Below are positions 1-7,242 of a DNA stretch of 64,000 nucleotides, in pieces (positions within the stretch are counted from its first letter, which is position 1; every line of letters begins with the position of its first letter). Location: the NCBI RefSeq assembly GCF_900461105.1, contig NZ_UFWZ01000001.1:434001-498000 (forward strand). Reading direction: 5' to 3'. The translations under genes and the position numbers were made by a program. The notes beneath the pieces are model-generated. The model did not search any database. It was not told the DNA's origin and saw only the letters and a list, made by a program, of their open reading frames with translations. The stretch is from Clostridium putrefaciens. GTDB taxonomy: Bacteria > Bacillota > Clostridia > Clostridiales > Clostridiaceae.

Positions 1-2
1 AG

Positions 3-632
3 AATATACTAAAAGAAAAGTTGATGAGTAAAGATGAACTAGAGTCTTCCATTGATTTTAAATTAGATAAGCCATATGGGATGATAACTTTTCACCCAGT
101 AACGTTAGAAGGAAATAATTCAGCAAAGCAATTTGAAGAATTATTAAATGTTTGTAAGAAACATAAGGATATGAAATTTATATTTAGTAAAGCTAATGCT
201 GATGCCAATGGACGTGTTATAAATCAAATAATTGATAGATTTGTAAATGATAATGATAATGTTGTTGCGTTTACTTCGTTAGGAATGGTAAGGTACTTAA
301 GTGCAATAAGATATAGTTCGATGGTTATTGGAAATTCATCAAGTGGATTAGTAGAAGCCCCAAGTTTTGGAGTGCCAACTATTAATATTGGAGATCGCCA
401 AAAGGGAAGGTTGCAATCGGAAAGTGTTATTAATTGTGAACCTATTTCAAAAGAAATTGAACAAGCAATTAATTTGGGTTTAACTGAAGAATTTAAAAAT
501 AAAGCAAGAAATACTATTAATCCTTATGGGGATGGTAATACATCAGTAAAAATAGTTGATGTGATAACAGACTTTTTATTGAATAATAAGATAGATTTGA
601 AAAAGAAGTTTTATGATTACGAGGTGAGATAA
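3..632 (+). CDS. neuC: UDP-N-acetylglucosamine 2-epimerase (hydrolysing), 5'-truncated by window
   Basis: The reading frame is open from the window edge, so only the C-terminal ~210 residues are visible. Family role: hydrolysing epimerisation of UDP-GlcNAc (or a diacetamido analogue) to release a ManNAc-type sugar, the first committed step of sialic or legionaminic acid synthesis in the cytoplasm. Visible family features are the ITFHPVTLE stretch, the GNSSSG loop followed by E-A-P-S-F-G-V-P-T-I-N-I-G-DRQ and the C-terminal NPYGDGN segment, all typical of the GT-B-fold NeuC/LegG group. It lies 1 nt before two oxidoreductases and a CMP-sugar synthetase, which supports a nonulosonic acid operon. 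Whether the product is sialic or legionaminic acid cannot be decided, because the synthase gene is outside the window. Confidence 0.85.
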   Translation, partial: NILKEKLMSKDELESSIDFKLDKPYGMITFHPVTLEGNNSAKQFEELLNVCKKHKDMKFIFSKANADANGRVINQIIDRFVNDNDNVVAFTSLGMVRYLSAIRYSSMVIGNSSSGLVEAPSFGVPTINIGDRQKGRLQSESVINCEPISKEIEQAINLGLTEEFKNKARNTINPYGDGNTSVKIVDVITDFLLNNKIDLKKKFYDYEVR

Positions 633-633
633 T

Positions 634-1611
634 ATGAGAGTAGCAGTAATTGGATTAGGTTCTATGGGTAAAAGAAGAATTCGTTTGATTCACAAGTATA
701 GAGAGGCATTCCAAATAGTTGGAATAGATACTAATAAAGAACGAAGAAAATCATGTGAAGATGAATATGGCATTCAAACTTTTAATACTTTAACTGATGC
801 AATTGATGCATTTAATGTGGAGTGCGTTTTTGTGTGTACATCACCTTTATCTCACAGTAAGATAATTAGTGAATGCTTGAATCATAGATTACATGTATTT
901 ACTGAATTGAATTTAGTGGATGATGGTTACGAAGAAAATATTATTCTTGCGAAGCAAAATAATTGTGTGTTATTCATGTCTTCAACCTTTTTATATAGAG
1001 AAGAAATTAAAAAGATTAAAAATTTGACTCAAGAAATAAATTCTATCATTAATTACACATATCATATTGGGCAATACCTTCCCGATTGGCATCCTTGGGA
1101 AAGTTATAAAGACTTTTTTGTTGGAAACAAGCGTTCTAATGGATGTAGAGAAATTTTTGCTATTGAACTTCCATGGCTTATAGATGTATTTGGGGAAATA
1201 TCCAAGATTGATGTAGTTAAGAGTAAAATAAGTAATTTAAATATTGATTATAATGATAATTATTTAGTAATTATTCAACATAAGGATGGACATAAGGGTT
1301 CCTTAGCTGTAGATGTAATATCACGAAAAGCTGTAAGGAACTTGGAGGTATTTGGGGAAGATATTTATATACATTGGGATGGATCACCAACGGGATTATA
1401 TACATATGATTTTGAAACAAAAGAAGATGTTAATATTAAGTTATATGAAGAAATAGATCAACTTAATAATTATAGTAGCTTTGTGGTTGAAAATGCCTAT
1501 TTAAATGAAGTTGTTTCATTTTTTGAAGCGGTGATAGAGGGAAAAACACCAGCGTATACTTTTCAAAAAGATAAAGATGTTCTAAAAATTATTGATAGAA
1601 TAGAGGACTAA
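634..1611 (+). CDS. Gfo/Idh/MocA-family oxidoreductase lacking the EKP lysine
   Basis: A 325-residue protein with an N-terminal Rossmann motif (VAVIGLGSMG, residues 3-12) and the overall Gfo/Idh/MocA layout. The usual catalytic E-K-P triad is replaced by E-L-N (residues 91-93), and the downstream histidine region reads as ...NGCREIFAIELPWLID rather than G-G-G-x-x-x-D-x-x-x-H. Family members normally oxidise or reduce sugar hydroxyls with NAD(P). Loss of the lysine suggests an altered or non-catalytic role, perhaps as partner of the adjacent paralogue. The gene starts 1 nt after neuC and ends 1 nt before the paralogue, so translation is probably coupled. The fold call is firm; the reaction is unknown. 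Confidence 0.8.
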   Translation: MRVAVIGLGSMGKRRIRLIHKYREAFQIVGIDTNKERRKSCEDEYGIQTFNTLTDAIDAFNVECVFVCTSPLSHSKIISECLNHRLHVFTELNLVDDGYEENIILAKQNNCVLFMSSTFLYREEIKKIKNLTQEINSIINYTYHIGQYLPDWHPWESYKDFFVGNKRSNGCREIFAIELPWLIDVFGEISKIDVVKSKISNLNIDYNDNYLVIIQHKDGHKGSLAVDVISRKAVRNLEVFGEDIYIHWDGSPTGLYTYDFETKEDVNIKLYEEIDQLNNYSSFVVENAYLNEVVSFFEAVIEGKTPAYTFQKDKDVLKIIDRIED

Positions 1612-1612
1612 T

Positions 1613-2560
1613 ATGAAAGAAACTTATAAAATAGGCATAGTTGGTTTTGGGTCAATTGGTGGTCGGCATTTAAATAATATTGTAGCGGTTTTAAAAGAAA
1701 GACATAAACCGTATATAATCGACATTATAAGAAGTGGTAAGGGACAAGAGTTAGAAGAAAAGATTGCCAAGCATGTTACAACAGTATATCACTCTTATGA
1801 TTCAGCCCCAAACGATTATGACATAATCTTTGTTACAAATCCAACATACCTACATTTTAAAACTATACAACAATTTCTTTTAAAAACTAAGCATATGTTT
1901 ATTGAAAAGCCAGTATTTGATACAATAGACATTTCGATAGATGCATTAAACTTAAAAAATGACAGTGTGTATTATGTAGCTTGTCCATTAAGATATACTA
2001 ATGTAATTCAATATATTAAGAATAAAATTAACTTAAACAATGTATATTGTGCTAGAACTATTTGTTCTAGTTATCTCCCAGAATGGAGACCAAATCAGGA
2101 TTATCGTAGTACCTATAGTGCACACAAGGATCAAGGTGGTGGGGTTTCTATTGATTTAATTCATGAATGGGATTATCTTTGCTATTTATTTGGAAAACCA
2201 GAGGAGATATTCAATATAAGAGGTAAATTTTCTAAATTAGAAATTGATAGCGATGATGTATCATTATATATAGCAAAGTATAAAGATAAGGCTGTAGAAG
2301 TTCATTTAGATTATTATGGTCGTAAAACAATAAGAGAAATTCAATTATTTACAGATAAGGATACAATAGTTGGAGATATTGCCAATAGTGAAATAAGATA
2401 TTTAAAGAGTGGAGAAGTAATATCATTTAAAGAACAGCGAAATGATTTTCAATGTAAAGAAATAGAGCACTTTTTTGATATTATAGAGGGTAAAGTTAAT
2501 AATGATAATAACATACCAACGGCGCTTAGAACTCTTCAAATAGCTAAGGAGGGAAAATAA
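1613..2560 (+). CDS. Gfo/Idh/MocA-family oxidoreductase (intact EKP motif)
   Basis: A 315-residue dinucleotide-dependent oxidoreductase with the N-terminal GIVGFGSIGGRH Rossmann loop, the catalytic E98-K99-P100 triad and a GGGVSIDLIHEWD segment carrying the expected histidine. It is a paralogue of the preceding gene; both share the LP-D/E-W-H/R-P segment in the middle of the protein. Pairs of such enzymes between NeuC/NeuB and the CMP-synthetase are a common arrangement in Gram-positive and flagellin-glycan nonulosonate loci, but their exact substrate is not settled by sequence. The start follows the previous stop by 1 nt, and a ribosome site (AAGGAGGG) for the next gene lies in its last codons. 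Confidence 0.85.
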   Translation: MKETYKIGIVGFGSIGGRHLNNIVAVLKERHKPYIIDIIRSGKGQELEEKIAKHVTTVYHSYDSAPNDYDIIFVTNPTYLHFKTIQQFLLKTKHMFIEKPVFDTIDISIDALNLKNDSVYYVACPLRYTNVIQYIKNKINLNNVYCARTICSSYLPEWRPNQDYRSTYSAHKDQGGGVSIDLIHEWDYLCYLFGKPEEIFNIRGKFSKLEIDSDDVSLYIAKYKDKAVEVHLDYYGRKTIREIQLFTDKDTIVGDIANSEIRYLKSGEVISFKEQRNDFQCKEIEHFFDIIEGKVNNDNNIPTALRTLQIAKEGK

Positions 2561-2562
2561 AA

Positions 2563-3324
2563 GTGAATATACTTTTTACCATTTGTGGTAGGGCTGGTTC
2601 TAAAGGAATTAAAAATAAAAATTTAAGAGACTTTTTAGGCTACCCGTTACCATTCTATACCATTTCAGCAATAGATTTATATAAAAAAAGAAATCCTAAT
2701 GTTAACTGTGATATTGTATTAAATACTGATAGCGATGATCTTAGAAAGATGTTTAAAGAACGATTAAAGTATAAAGTAGATATTATTGACAGAGAACAAT
2801 CACTTGGGTTAGATAACACACCTAAAGTTGCTGTTATTTTGAATTCTTTAAATGTAATGCAAGAGAGAAAGTTAATTGAATATGATATGGTTGTTGATTT
2901 AGATATAACATCTCCATTAAGAAGAGTAAAGGATGTTAGTAATCTTATTAAACAGAAAACAAGTTCTAAGGCTGACGTTGTATTTTCAGTAACGAATTCA
3001 AGGAGAAATCCTTATTTCAATATGGTTAAAAAAACTGAAAATGGATATGAACGAGTTATTGAGTCGTCATTTAATGCAAGGCAAGAAGCACCTGAGATAT
3101 TTGATATGAATGCATCATTATATGCATATTCTCCAAAATTTCTAGAGAGTGGTAAGGGAATATTTGAGGGTATATGTGATGTTATTGAAATGTTGGACAC
3201 AGCAGTTTTAGATTTAGATCACGAGAATGATTTTGAACTTATGCAAATTATTGCAGAATATTTATTTGAAAATTATCCTGAGTTCAAGGAAATAAGAAAT
3301 AATATTGGGGATATTTTAGTGTAA
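2563..3324 (+). CDS. neuA: CMP-N-acylneuraminate (nonulosonic acid) cytidylyltransferase
   Basis: A 253-residue nucleotidyltransferase that activates a nonulosonic acid with CTP to give the CMP-sugar donor. It begins with the nucleotide-binding signature CGRAGSKGIKNKN (residues 8-20) and contains D-L-D-I-T-S-P-L-R and F-N-A-R-Q-x-x-P-E-I-F-D-M-N-A-S, where classical NeuA/LegF proteins carry the sugar-binding and metal-binding residues. A GTG start at 2563 is chosen because AAGGAGGG is correctly spaced and the signature begins immediately. It is the last gene of the neuC-oxidoreductase operon; no clear terminator follows before the repeat cluster. CMP-Neu5Ac and CMP-legionaminate synthetases cannot be told apart with confidence here. 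Confidence 0.85.
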   Translation: MNILFTICGRAGSKGIKNKNLRDFLGYPLPFYTISAIDLYKKRNPNVNCDIVLNTDSDDLRKMFKERLKYKVDIIDREQSLGLDNTPKVAVILNSLNVMQERKLIEYDMVVDLDITSPLRRVKDVSNLIKQKTSSKADVVFSVTNSRRNPYFNMVKKTENGYERVIESSFNARQEAPEIFDMNASLYAYSPKFLESGKGIFEGICDVIEMLDTAVLDLDHENDFELMQIIAEYLFENYPEFKEIRNNIGDILV

Positions 3325-3390
3325 AGTTTAAGGAATATATATAAGAAATTTGTGAAAGATTAAAATGTACCCTTTGTCAAAGACAATTTT

Positions 3391-3750
3391 TAGCAAGTAA
3401 GTCCAGCAAAGCATGTTCTCACAAGGAACCCAGGGTAGAATAAAATGGAAAACCGCGCTTAAACAGAAATATTAGAAGTGGCAAATAGCAGGAGGGTAAC
3501 TTTGCCCCACTCCATCGCCACTGGGACCAAGTGAATTAACAGGTACAAGCATTTCATTAGAGTAAAATTTAACAAGTGAGTCCATCAAAGCATGCCCTCA
3601 CAAGGAACCCAGGGTAGTAGCAAGTGAGTCCATCAAAGCATGCCCTCACAAGGAACCCAGGGTAGAAGAAAATGGAAGTCCTAAAGAGGCTCAGTAAATT
3701 ACAAGGTAAAAGCATTTCATTAGAGTAAAATTTAATGGAGTGCTTTTTTG
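3391..3750 (+). repeat. Cluster of three RAYT-associated repeat units
   Basis: Three partial units in tandem: 3391-3571 (head, body and left arm of the terminal hairpin), 3571-3618 (head only) and 3615-3750 (head plus shortened body plus complete terminator). Each head reads (G)TAGCAAGTGAG followed by a GTGAG/CTCAC hairpin and then AAGGAACCCAGGGTAG. The second unit begins inside the terminator loop of the first, as if units insert into one another. This fills the 635-bp gap between neuA and the toxin gene, together with ~200 bp of AT-rich sequence and the toxin promoter. Confidence 0.85.
3709..3749 (+). terminator. Intrinsic terminator at the end of a repeat unit
   Basis: Left arm AAGCATTTCATTA, loop of about 11 nt, right arm TAATGGAGTGCTT followed by a T run. 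Two U-G wobbles are needed in this copy, whereas other copies (13959-13998, 16855-16894) show TAATGGAATGCTT, which restores a Watson-Crick pair. That pattern argues the hairpin is maintained at RNA level. Confidence 0.75.
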
Positions 3751-3907
3751 ATGCTTAGGTAAGAAAGCTCATGATAAAGGTGTATCCACTATATAATTAA
3801 AATAATTTAACAGCTCAAAATTCACATAAATACAATTTGAAAAAATAAGTGTTTGTATATAAACTAACTTTCTGGCAATGATATACTATCAAGGTGTACA
3901 TTATTCG

Positions 3908-3937
3908 TTGACACACTATCATATGATAGTATATAAT
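3908..3937 (+). promoter_or_regulatory. Toxin-antitoxin promoter with palindromic operator
   Basis: A consensus -35 TTGACA (3908-3913) and -10 TATAAT (3932-3937) are 18 bp apart, and the spacer contains a perfect 16-bp palindrome ACTATCATATGATAGT (3915-3930). A half site ACTATCA lies upstream at ~3885. An operator in the spacer is the standard autorepression layout for an antitoxin with an HTH domain, which the downstream antitoxin has. Binding by that protein is inferred. Confidence 0.8.
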
Positions 3938-3959
3938 ATAAATACTAAGGGGGGTATTT

Positions 3960-4370
3960 ATGAGTCAAAAGATGATTTCCTCAGAAGAAGAAGTTAAAGA
4001 ATTTTTAAAAGAACTAAAAGAAATATTAACAGACCCTAGATTTGATATTGCTAGGGATTTAGATATATTGCCTAAGAAAAAAAGTGAGCAACCAATAGAT
4101 TTATATACTACTGCAAATACATTGATTGCACTTGATTTTGATAAAGATGATGTTCTGAATCAGTTACTCGCTTTAGAGATATCAGAGTATATGGAAACCT
4201 TTATTGATGATAAGGATAATAATTTTCCGCCATTTTTTGCCTTTGCTAAATTAATAAAGAACAGGGATGTTTATGTAAAGGTAAAGATTAGGGATAGACA
4301 GAATTGTAAGGTGTTTTGTGTATCTTTTCATTTTGCAAGATTCCCTTTCTGGGATAACTTACCTTATTAA
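3960..4370 (+). CDS. MqsR-like toxin (putative mRNA interferase), intact copy
   Basis: A 136-residue acidic protein translated from ATG after a strong AAGGGGGG site. The N-terminal third is helical and unfamiliar. From about residue 48 it has the MqsR-type pattern T-A-N-T-L-I-A-L-D-F-D-K-D-D-V-L-N-Q-L-L-A-L, then F-F-A-F, and ends with VYVKVKI...VFCVSFHFA, like the beta-strand core of MqsR-family RNA-cleaving toxins. It precedes an antitoxin with an MqsA-like zinc-finger/HTH plan, matching the toxin-first order of mqsRA. Family toxins cleave mRNA and arrest growth. The family call is by pattern and context, not by alignment search; another toxin paired with a Panacea antitoxin is the alternative. 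Confidence 0.6.
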   Translation: MSQKMISSEEEVKEFLKELKEILTDPRFDIARDLDILPKKKSEQPIDLYTTANTLIALDFDKDDVLNQLLALEISEYMETFIDDKDNNFPPFFAFAKLIKNRDVYVKVKIRDRQNCKVFCVSFHFARFPFWDNLPY

Positions 4371-4547
4371 GTGATTCTTAGACTCAGTTGGAGTTTTATT
4401 ATAAGGAATACATCTCTCCATCAAAGGATTAGAAGAACTTATCAAGGGGCGTAGCAGCCGTCATCCCCCACCTTGAAGAGGATAGGGGGGTTACGGATAG
4501 TAGCCATCGGATAAATAATACTGGAGAAAAGAAAGGAGTGTTATTTA
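4371..4547 (+). other. Structured, GC-richer spacer between toxin and antitoxin
   Basis: A 177-bp gap, unusually long for a TA pair, is conserved in both cassette copies. Around 4447-4510 it is much richer in G+C than its surroundings and can fold (CCCCC...GGGGG arms around a short stem). The antitoxin ribosome site GAAAGGAGTG lies at its end. No ORF is visible. It may hold an internal antitoxin promoter, an attenuator or the remnant of another element. Confidence 0.5.
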
Positions 4548-5591
4548 ATGAATAAAGATTATTTAATAAATACAGTAGAGATAGATTGCCCGATTTGTAA
4601 TAAGGCTCACTCATTAGAAAAGAGAAAAAGGTTAACACAGTGCCTTGTAAAAGGTGAGATTGTTGATTATGAGGAAGTTTATTATTTATGCCAATTAACA
4701 GATGGAGAAGAAAATGAATTTGTTCCAGCGGGTATAATGGATGAAAACCTGTTAAGAGCAAGAGATGCTTACCGAACTTATAAGGGATTATTAACTTCTA
4801 ATGAAATTGCGAAAATTAGAGGATTTTATGGCATATCACAAAGCGACTTTTCTGCTATGCTAGGTTGGGGCGATGTAACTGTAACAAGGTATGAAAGCAA
4901 AACAATTCAGGATGAAACTTACAATAATATTATGCGTATGGCTTTTGAAAATCCAATGTTTGCATTGGAAAGTCTCGATAAACACAAGGACAGATTCGAG
5001 GTGGAAAAGTATAAAAGAATCCGTAATAGCATCACACATAAGGTTGAGGAATTTGGGAACTCTTATTTAAAGAAACAGGAGATCAATGTCCTTTACGTAA
5101 GTTATCAAGAAGAAAGTGAGTATAATGGTTATAAACAATTAGATATTAGAAAGCTTGCCAGTGTTATTGGCTATTTTGCAAGTTTCGTAAACAACCTTTA
5201 TAAAGTTAAACTTATGAAACTTTTATGGTATGCAGATACACTTTTTTTTAGGCGGCATGGAAGATCTATGACAGGACTTGTTTATACACACATGCCATAT
5301 GGGGCATTACCCATTGCTTTTGATGAAATAATACATTTACCAACAGTGAAAGTAGTAGAGGAAGCTATTTATGAGGATATAAGCTATAAGATTATTCCAA
5401 ATGAAGAGGTTAATGTTTCAAACTTTTCATTAGAAGAACTCAGCGTTCTAGAGACTGTAGCCACTACTTTTAAAAATTATAGAGCAAGAGAAATAGTAGA
5501 TTATATCCACAAGGAAAAAGCATATACAGATACAGAGGCATATCAGATAATTCCTTATAGTTTAGCAAAGGAATTAAGAGAGTTAAGATAA
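4548..5591 (+). CDS. Antitoxin: zinc finger + XRE HTH + Panacea (SocA/DUF4065) domain, copy 1
   Basis: A 347-residue protein. Residues 14-17 are CPIC within a YgiT/MqsA-like N-terminal zinc-binding segment. Residues ~83-118 form an XRE-type helix-turn-helix (SNEIAKIRGFYGISQSDFSA followed by the V-T-R-Y-E-S recognition helix). Residues ~200-347 match the SocA-like Panacea domain (KLASVIGYFASF, then KVKLMKLLWYADTLFFRRHG and TGLVYTHMPYGALP). Panacea domains are established as antitoxin modules that neutralise diverse toxins. The HTH probably represses the promoter at 3908-3937. It follows the MqsR-like toxin and is followed by a good terminator. Function as a DNA-binding antitoxin is well supported; its partner is inferred from neighbourhood. 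Confidence 0.85.
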   Translation: MNKDYLINTVEIDCPICNKAHSLEKRKRLTQCLVKGEIVDYEEVYYLCQLTDGEENEFVPAGIMDENLLRARDAYRTYKGLLTSNEIAKIRGFYGISQSDFSAMLGWGDVTVTRYESKTIQDETYNNIMRMAFENPMFALESLDKHKDRFEVEKYKRIRNSITHKVEEFGNSYLKKQEINVLYVSYQEESEYNGYKQLDIRKLASVIGYFASFVNNLYKVKLMKLLWYADTLFFRRHGRSMTGLVYTHMPYGALPIAFDEIIHLPTVKVVEEAIYEDISYKIIPNEEVNVSNFSLEELSVLETVATTFKNYRAREIVDYIHKEKAYTDTEAYQIIPYSLAKELRELR

Positions 5592-5599
5592 TATAAAGT

Positions 5600-5626
5600 G
5601 CCAGGCCATTATGGCTTGGCTTTTTT
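5600..5626 (+). terminator. Intrinsic terminator after antitoxin copy 1
   Basis: GCCAGGCCAT / ATGGCTTGGC stem with a very short loop followed by six T residues, 8 nt after the antitoxin stop codon. Confidence 0.85.
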
Positions 5627-5637
5627 GCAACCAAATT

Positions 5638-5858
5638 AGTAGCAAGTGAGTCCAGCAAAGCATGTCCTCACAAGGAATCCAGGGTTGTTCTCACAAGGAA
5701 CCCAGGGTAGAAGAAAATGGAAAACTGGGCTTAAACAGAAATATTAGAAGTGGCAAATAGCAGGAGGGTAACTTCGTCCCCCTCCAGCACCTCTGAGACC
5801 CAGTAAATTACCAAGTACAAGCATTTCATTAGAGTAAGGTTTAATGAAATGTTTTTTT
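5638..5858 (+). repeat. RAYT-associated repeat unit (double head, full body, terminator)
   Basis: Begins with AGTAGCAAGTGAG, carries a partly duplicated head (two AGGAAYCCAGGGT boxes), the central GGAGGG...CCCTCC hairpin around 5761-5785 and a terminator at 5819-5858 (AAGCATTTCATTA / TAATGAAATG and T7). Here both arms of the stem differ from other copies in a compensating way. The remaining ~230 bp up to the ABC-3C operon are AT-rich; a weak TTGCAA / TATAAT promoter at 5937-5963 (15-bp spacer) may serve that operon. Confidence 0.85.
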
Positions 5859-6091
5859 ACTGAATTTTTATATTGAAAATGATAGTAAATATATTTATTA
5901 TAAAATTTGTTTGAGTTAAGTAAATGTGTTAGAGTATTGCAATTTATATAGATATGCTATAATTAATGGATATAAGAGATACTTAAAATAGTTAAAGACG
6001 AAAAAGTACAGATAACAATATTTAGATAAGGTTAATAAGATATGAGAGTAAATAAACTTTAAGTTAAGCATAAATCAGGGGGAAATATATT

Positions 6092-7003
6092 ATGAATATT
6101 AATGAGAAAACAATAGCTCGTCAATTGTTTCAGAATAAAATATTTAAAAGCGATGGGCAATTATTTGAGGATGTTTTTACTGCGATTATGAATTATGCAG
6201 AAGAATATTTTCAAGCTATAAAACCTTGGGGGAATATAGGAGATAGAAAAAATGATGGCTATGTAAAGAATAAAGGTGTATTTTACCAGGTATATGCTCC
6301 TGAAGATATAAGAAAATCCTATATAAATGCAGTTAATAAATTAAAAACAGATTTTAATGGGTTAAAGGCTCAATGGGAACCTATAAATGAATTTTATTTT
6401 GTTATTAATGATAAATATAAGGGCATAAATGCTGATTGTGAGAAAGCAATTCAAGAGATAAAAGAAAAACACAATCTTATTGAGGCTAGGTTTTTGACAG
6501 CAAAGGATATTGAAAACATTCTTTTTAATTTAGATGATGATCAGATATTGAGTATAGCAGGATTTATTCCAGATCCTGCTACTATAAAGCAAGTGGATTT
6601 CTCCATCTTAAACGAAGTAATTGGACATATAATGAAATTACCTTTAAATAAAACTGGTGAATCTGATATAGTCTTACCAGAGTGGGATAAGAAAATAAAA
6701 TTCAATAAGTTATCTGGATCGGTAGAAGGTTTGCTTAACAATGGATATCTACAAATCTATTCTTTAGAAGAATACTTAAGAAATAATAGTGACTTTCTTG
6801 CTGATTCTTTAAGGGATAGGATGAATGAGGTTTACTATGAAGAAAAAGATAAAAATGACGGAGATGCTTTATTTTGGTCTATAGTCAATTGTTTGAGTCC
6901 GAAACCCGAAAAAGCCTACCAGATTACAGTTATTATTATAATGTCTAAGTATTTTGAAACATGTGATATTTTTGAAGAACCTTTAAAGGAGGGAAAGGAA
7001 TGA
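6092..7003 (+). CDS. ABC-3C system effector-like protein (putative restriction-endonuclease-type N-terminus)
   Basis: A 303-residue protein, first gene of a three-gene overlapping operon. The N-terminal ~75 residues contain LFEDVF, then GNIGDRKNDGYV and GVFYQVYAPE. The E...D-x-x-x-D-G...Y-Q-V-Y order resembles nuclease-fold (PD-(D/E)xK-like) modules found as effectors in ABC-three-component conflict systems, with Q in the usual E/K region. The remainder is helical without a motif I can name. A GGGGG ribosome site precedes the ATG. The ABC-3C assignment rests mainly on the two downstream genes; nuclease activity is an inference to be tested by structure comparison. Confidence 0.65.
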   Translation: MNINEKTIARQLFQNKIFKSDGQLFEDVFTAIMNYAEEYFQAIKPWGNIGDRKNDGYVKNKGVFYQVYAPEDIRKSYINAVNKLKTDFNGLKAQWEPINEFYFVINDKYKGINADCEKAIQEIKEKHNLIEARFLTAKDIENILFNLDDDQILSIAGFIPDPATIKQVDFSILNEVIGHIMKLPLNKTGESDIVLPEWDKKIKFNKLSGSVEGLLNNGYLQIYSLEEYLRNNSDFLADSLRDRMNEVYYEEKDKNDGDALFWSIVNCLSPKPEKAYQITVIIIMSKYFETCDIFEEPLKEGKE

Positions 7004-7242
7004 TAGTTCCAACAAAGCATACAAATTTTTCACAGTCCTTACTTGGATTCGGGAGTTATATTTTAGAATCAATACCATTTAATAAATCCATAGATGAGTT
7101 ATGGAATCAATATCAGTTTGACTATATGTATGAGGTGTTTCCAGCAAAACATAGTTTTGATAATTTGCTTCTTACATTGGTATTTCTTCATTCAATAGGC
7201 GCTATAGAAGAGCTGGATGGAGGTATAATAAAATGCAACTAA
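7000..7242 (+). CDS. ABC-3C middle component-like small protein
   Basis: An 80-residue protein overlapping the preceding stop by 4 nt (ATGA) and the following start by 10 nt. The pattern P-T-K-H-T-N-F-S-x-S-L-L-G-F-G, then L-W-x-x-Y, F-D-x-x-L-L-T-L-x-F-L-H-S-I-G-A-I-E and a terminal G-G-I-I resembles the small winged-helix-like middle components encoded just before DUF2326 ATPases in ABC-3C systems. It probably links the effector protein to the ATPase. No catalytic residues are expected. Confidence 0.7.
   Translation: MIVPTKHTNFSQSLLGFGSYILESIPFNKSIDELWNQYQFDYMYEVFPAKHSFDNLLLTLVFLHSIGAIEELDGGIIKCN

Larger units (their letters stand above)
3641..5687 (+). repeat. Direct repeat copy 1: ~2-kb toxin-antitoxin cassette
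   Basis: This stretch is nearly identical to 9838-11739, covering a repeat unit, promoter-operator, toxin, structured spacer, antitoxin, terminator and the head of the next repeat unit. The main difference is a 148-bp deletion in the toxin of the second copy; the two 347-residue antitoxins differ by a single I/M exchange near the C-terminus. Both borders fall inside dispersed repeat units, so recombination between those units is a plausible origin of the duplication. Confidence 0.9.

Noticed and set aside
3391-3750. CRISPR array
   Set aside because: The repeats are long, irregularly spaced and not separated by uniform unique spacers, and no cas genes are present.
4429-4761. Minus-strand 110-codon frame overlapping the antitoxin start, repeated at 10481-10813
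   Set aside because: It is the complement of the TA spacer and antitoxin N-terminus and is duplicated only because the cassette is. It has no ribosome site or protein-like pattern.
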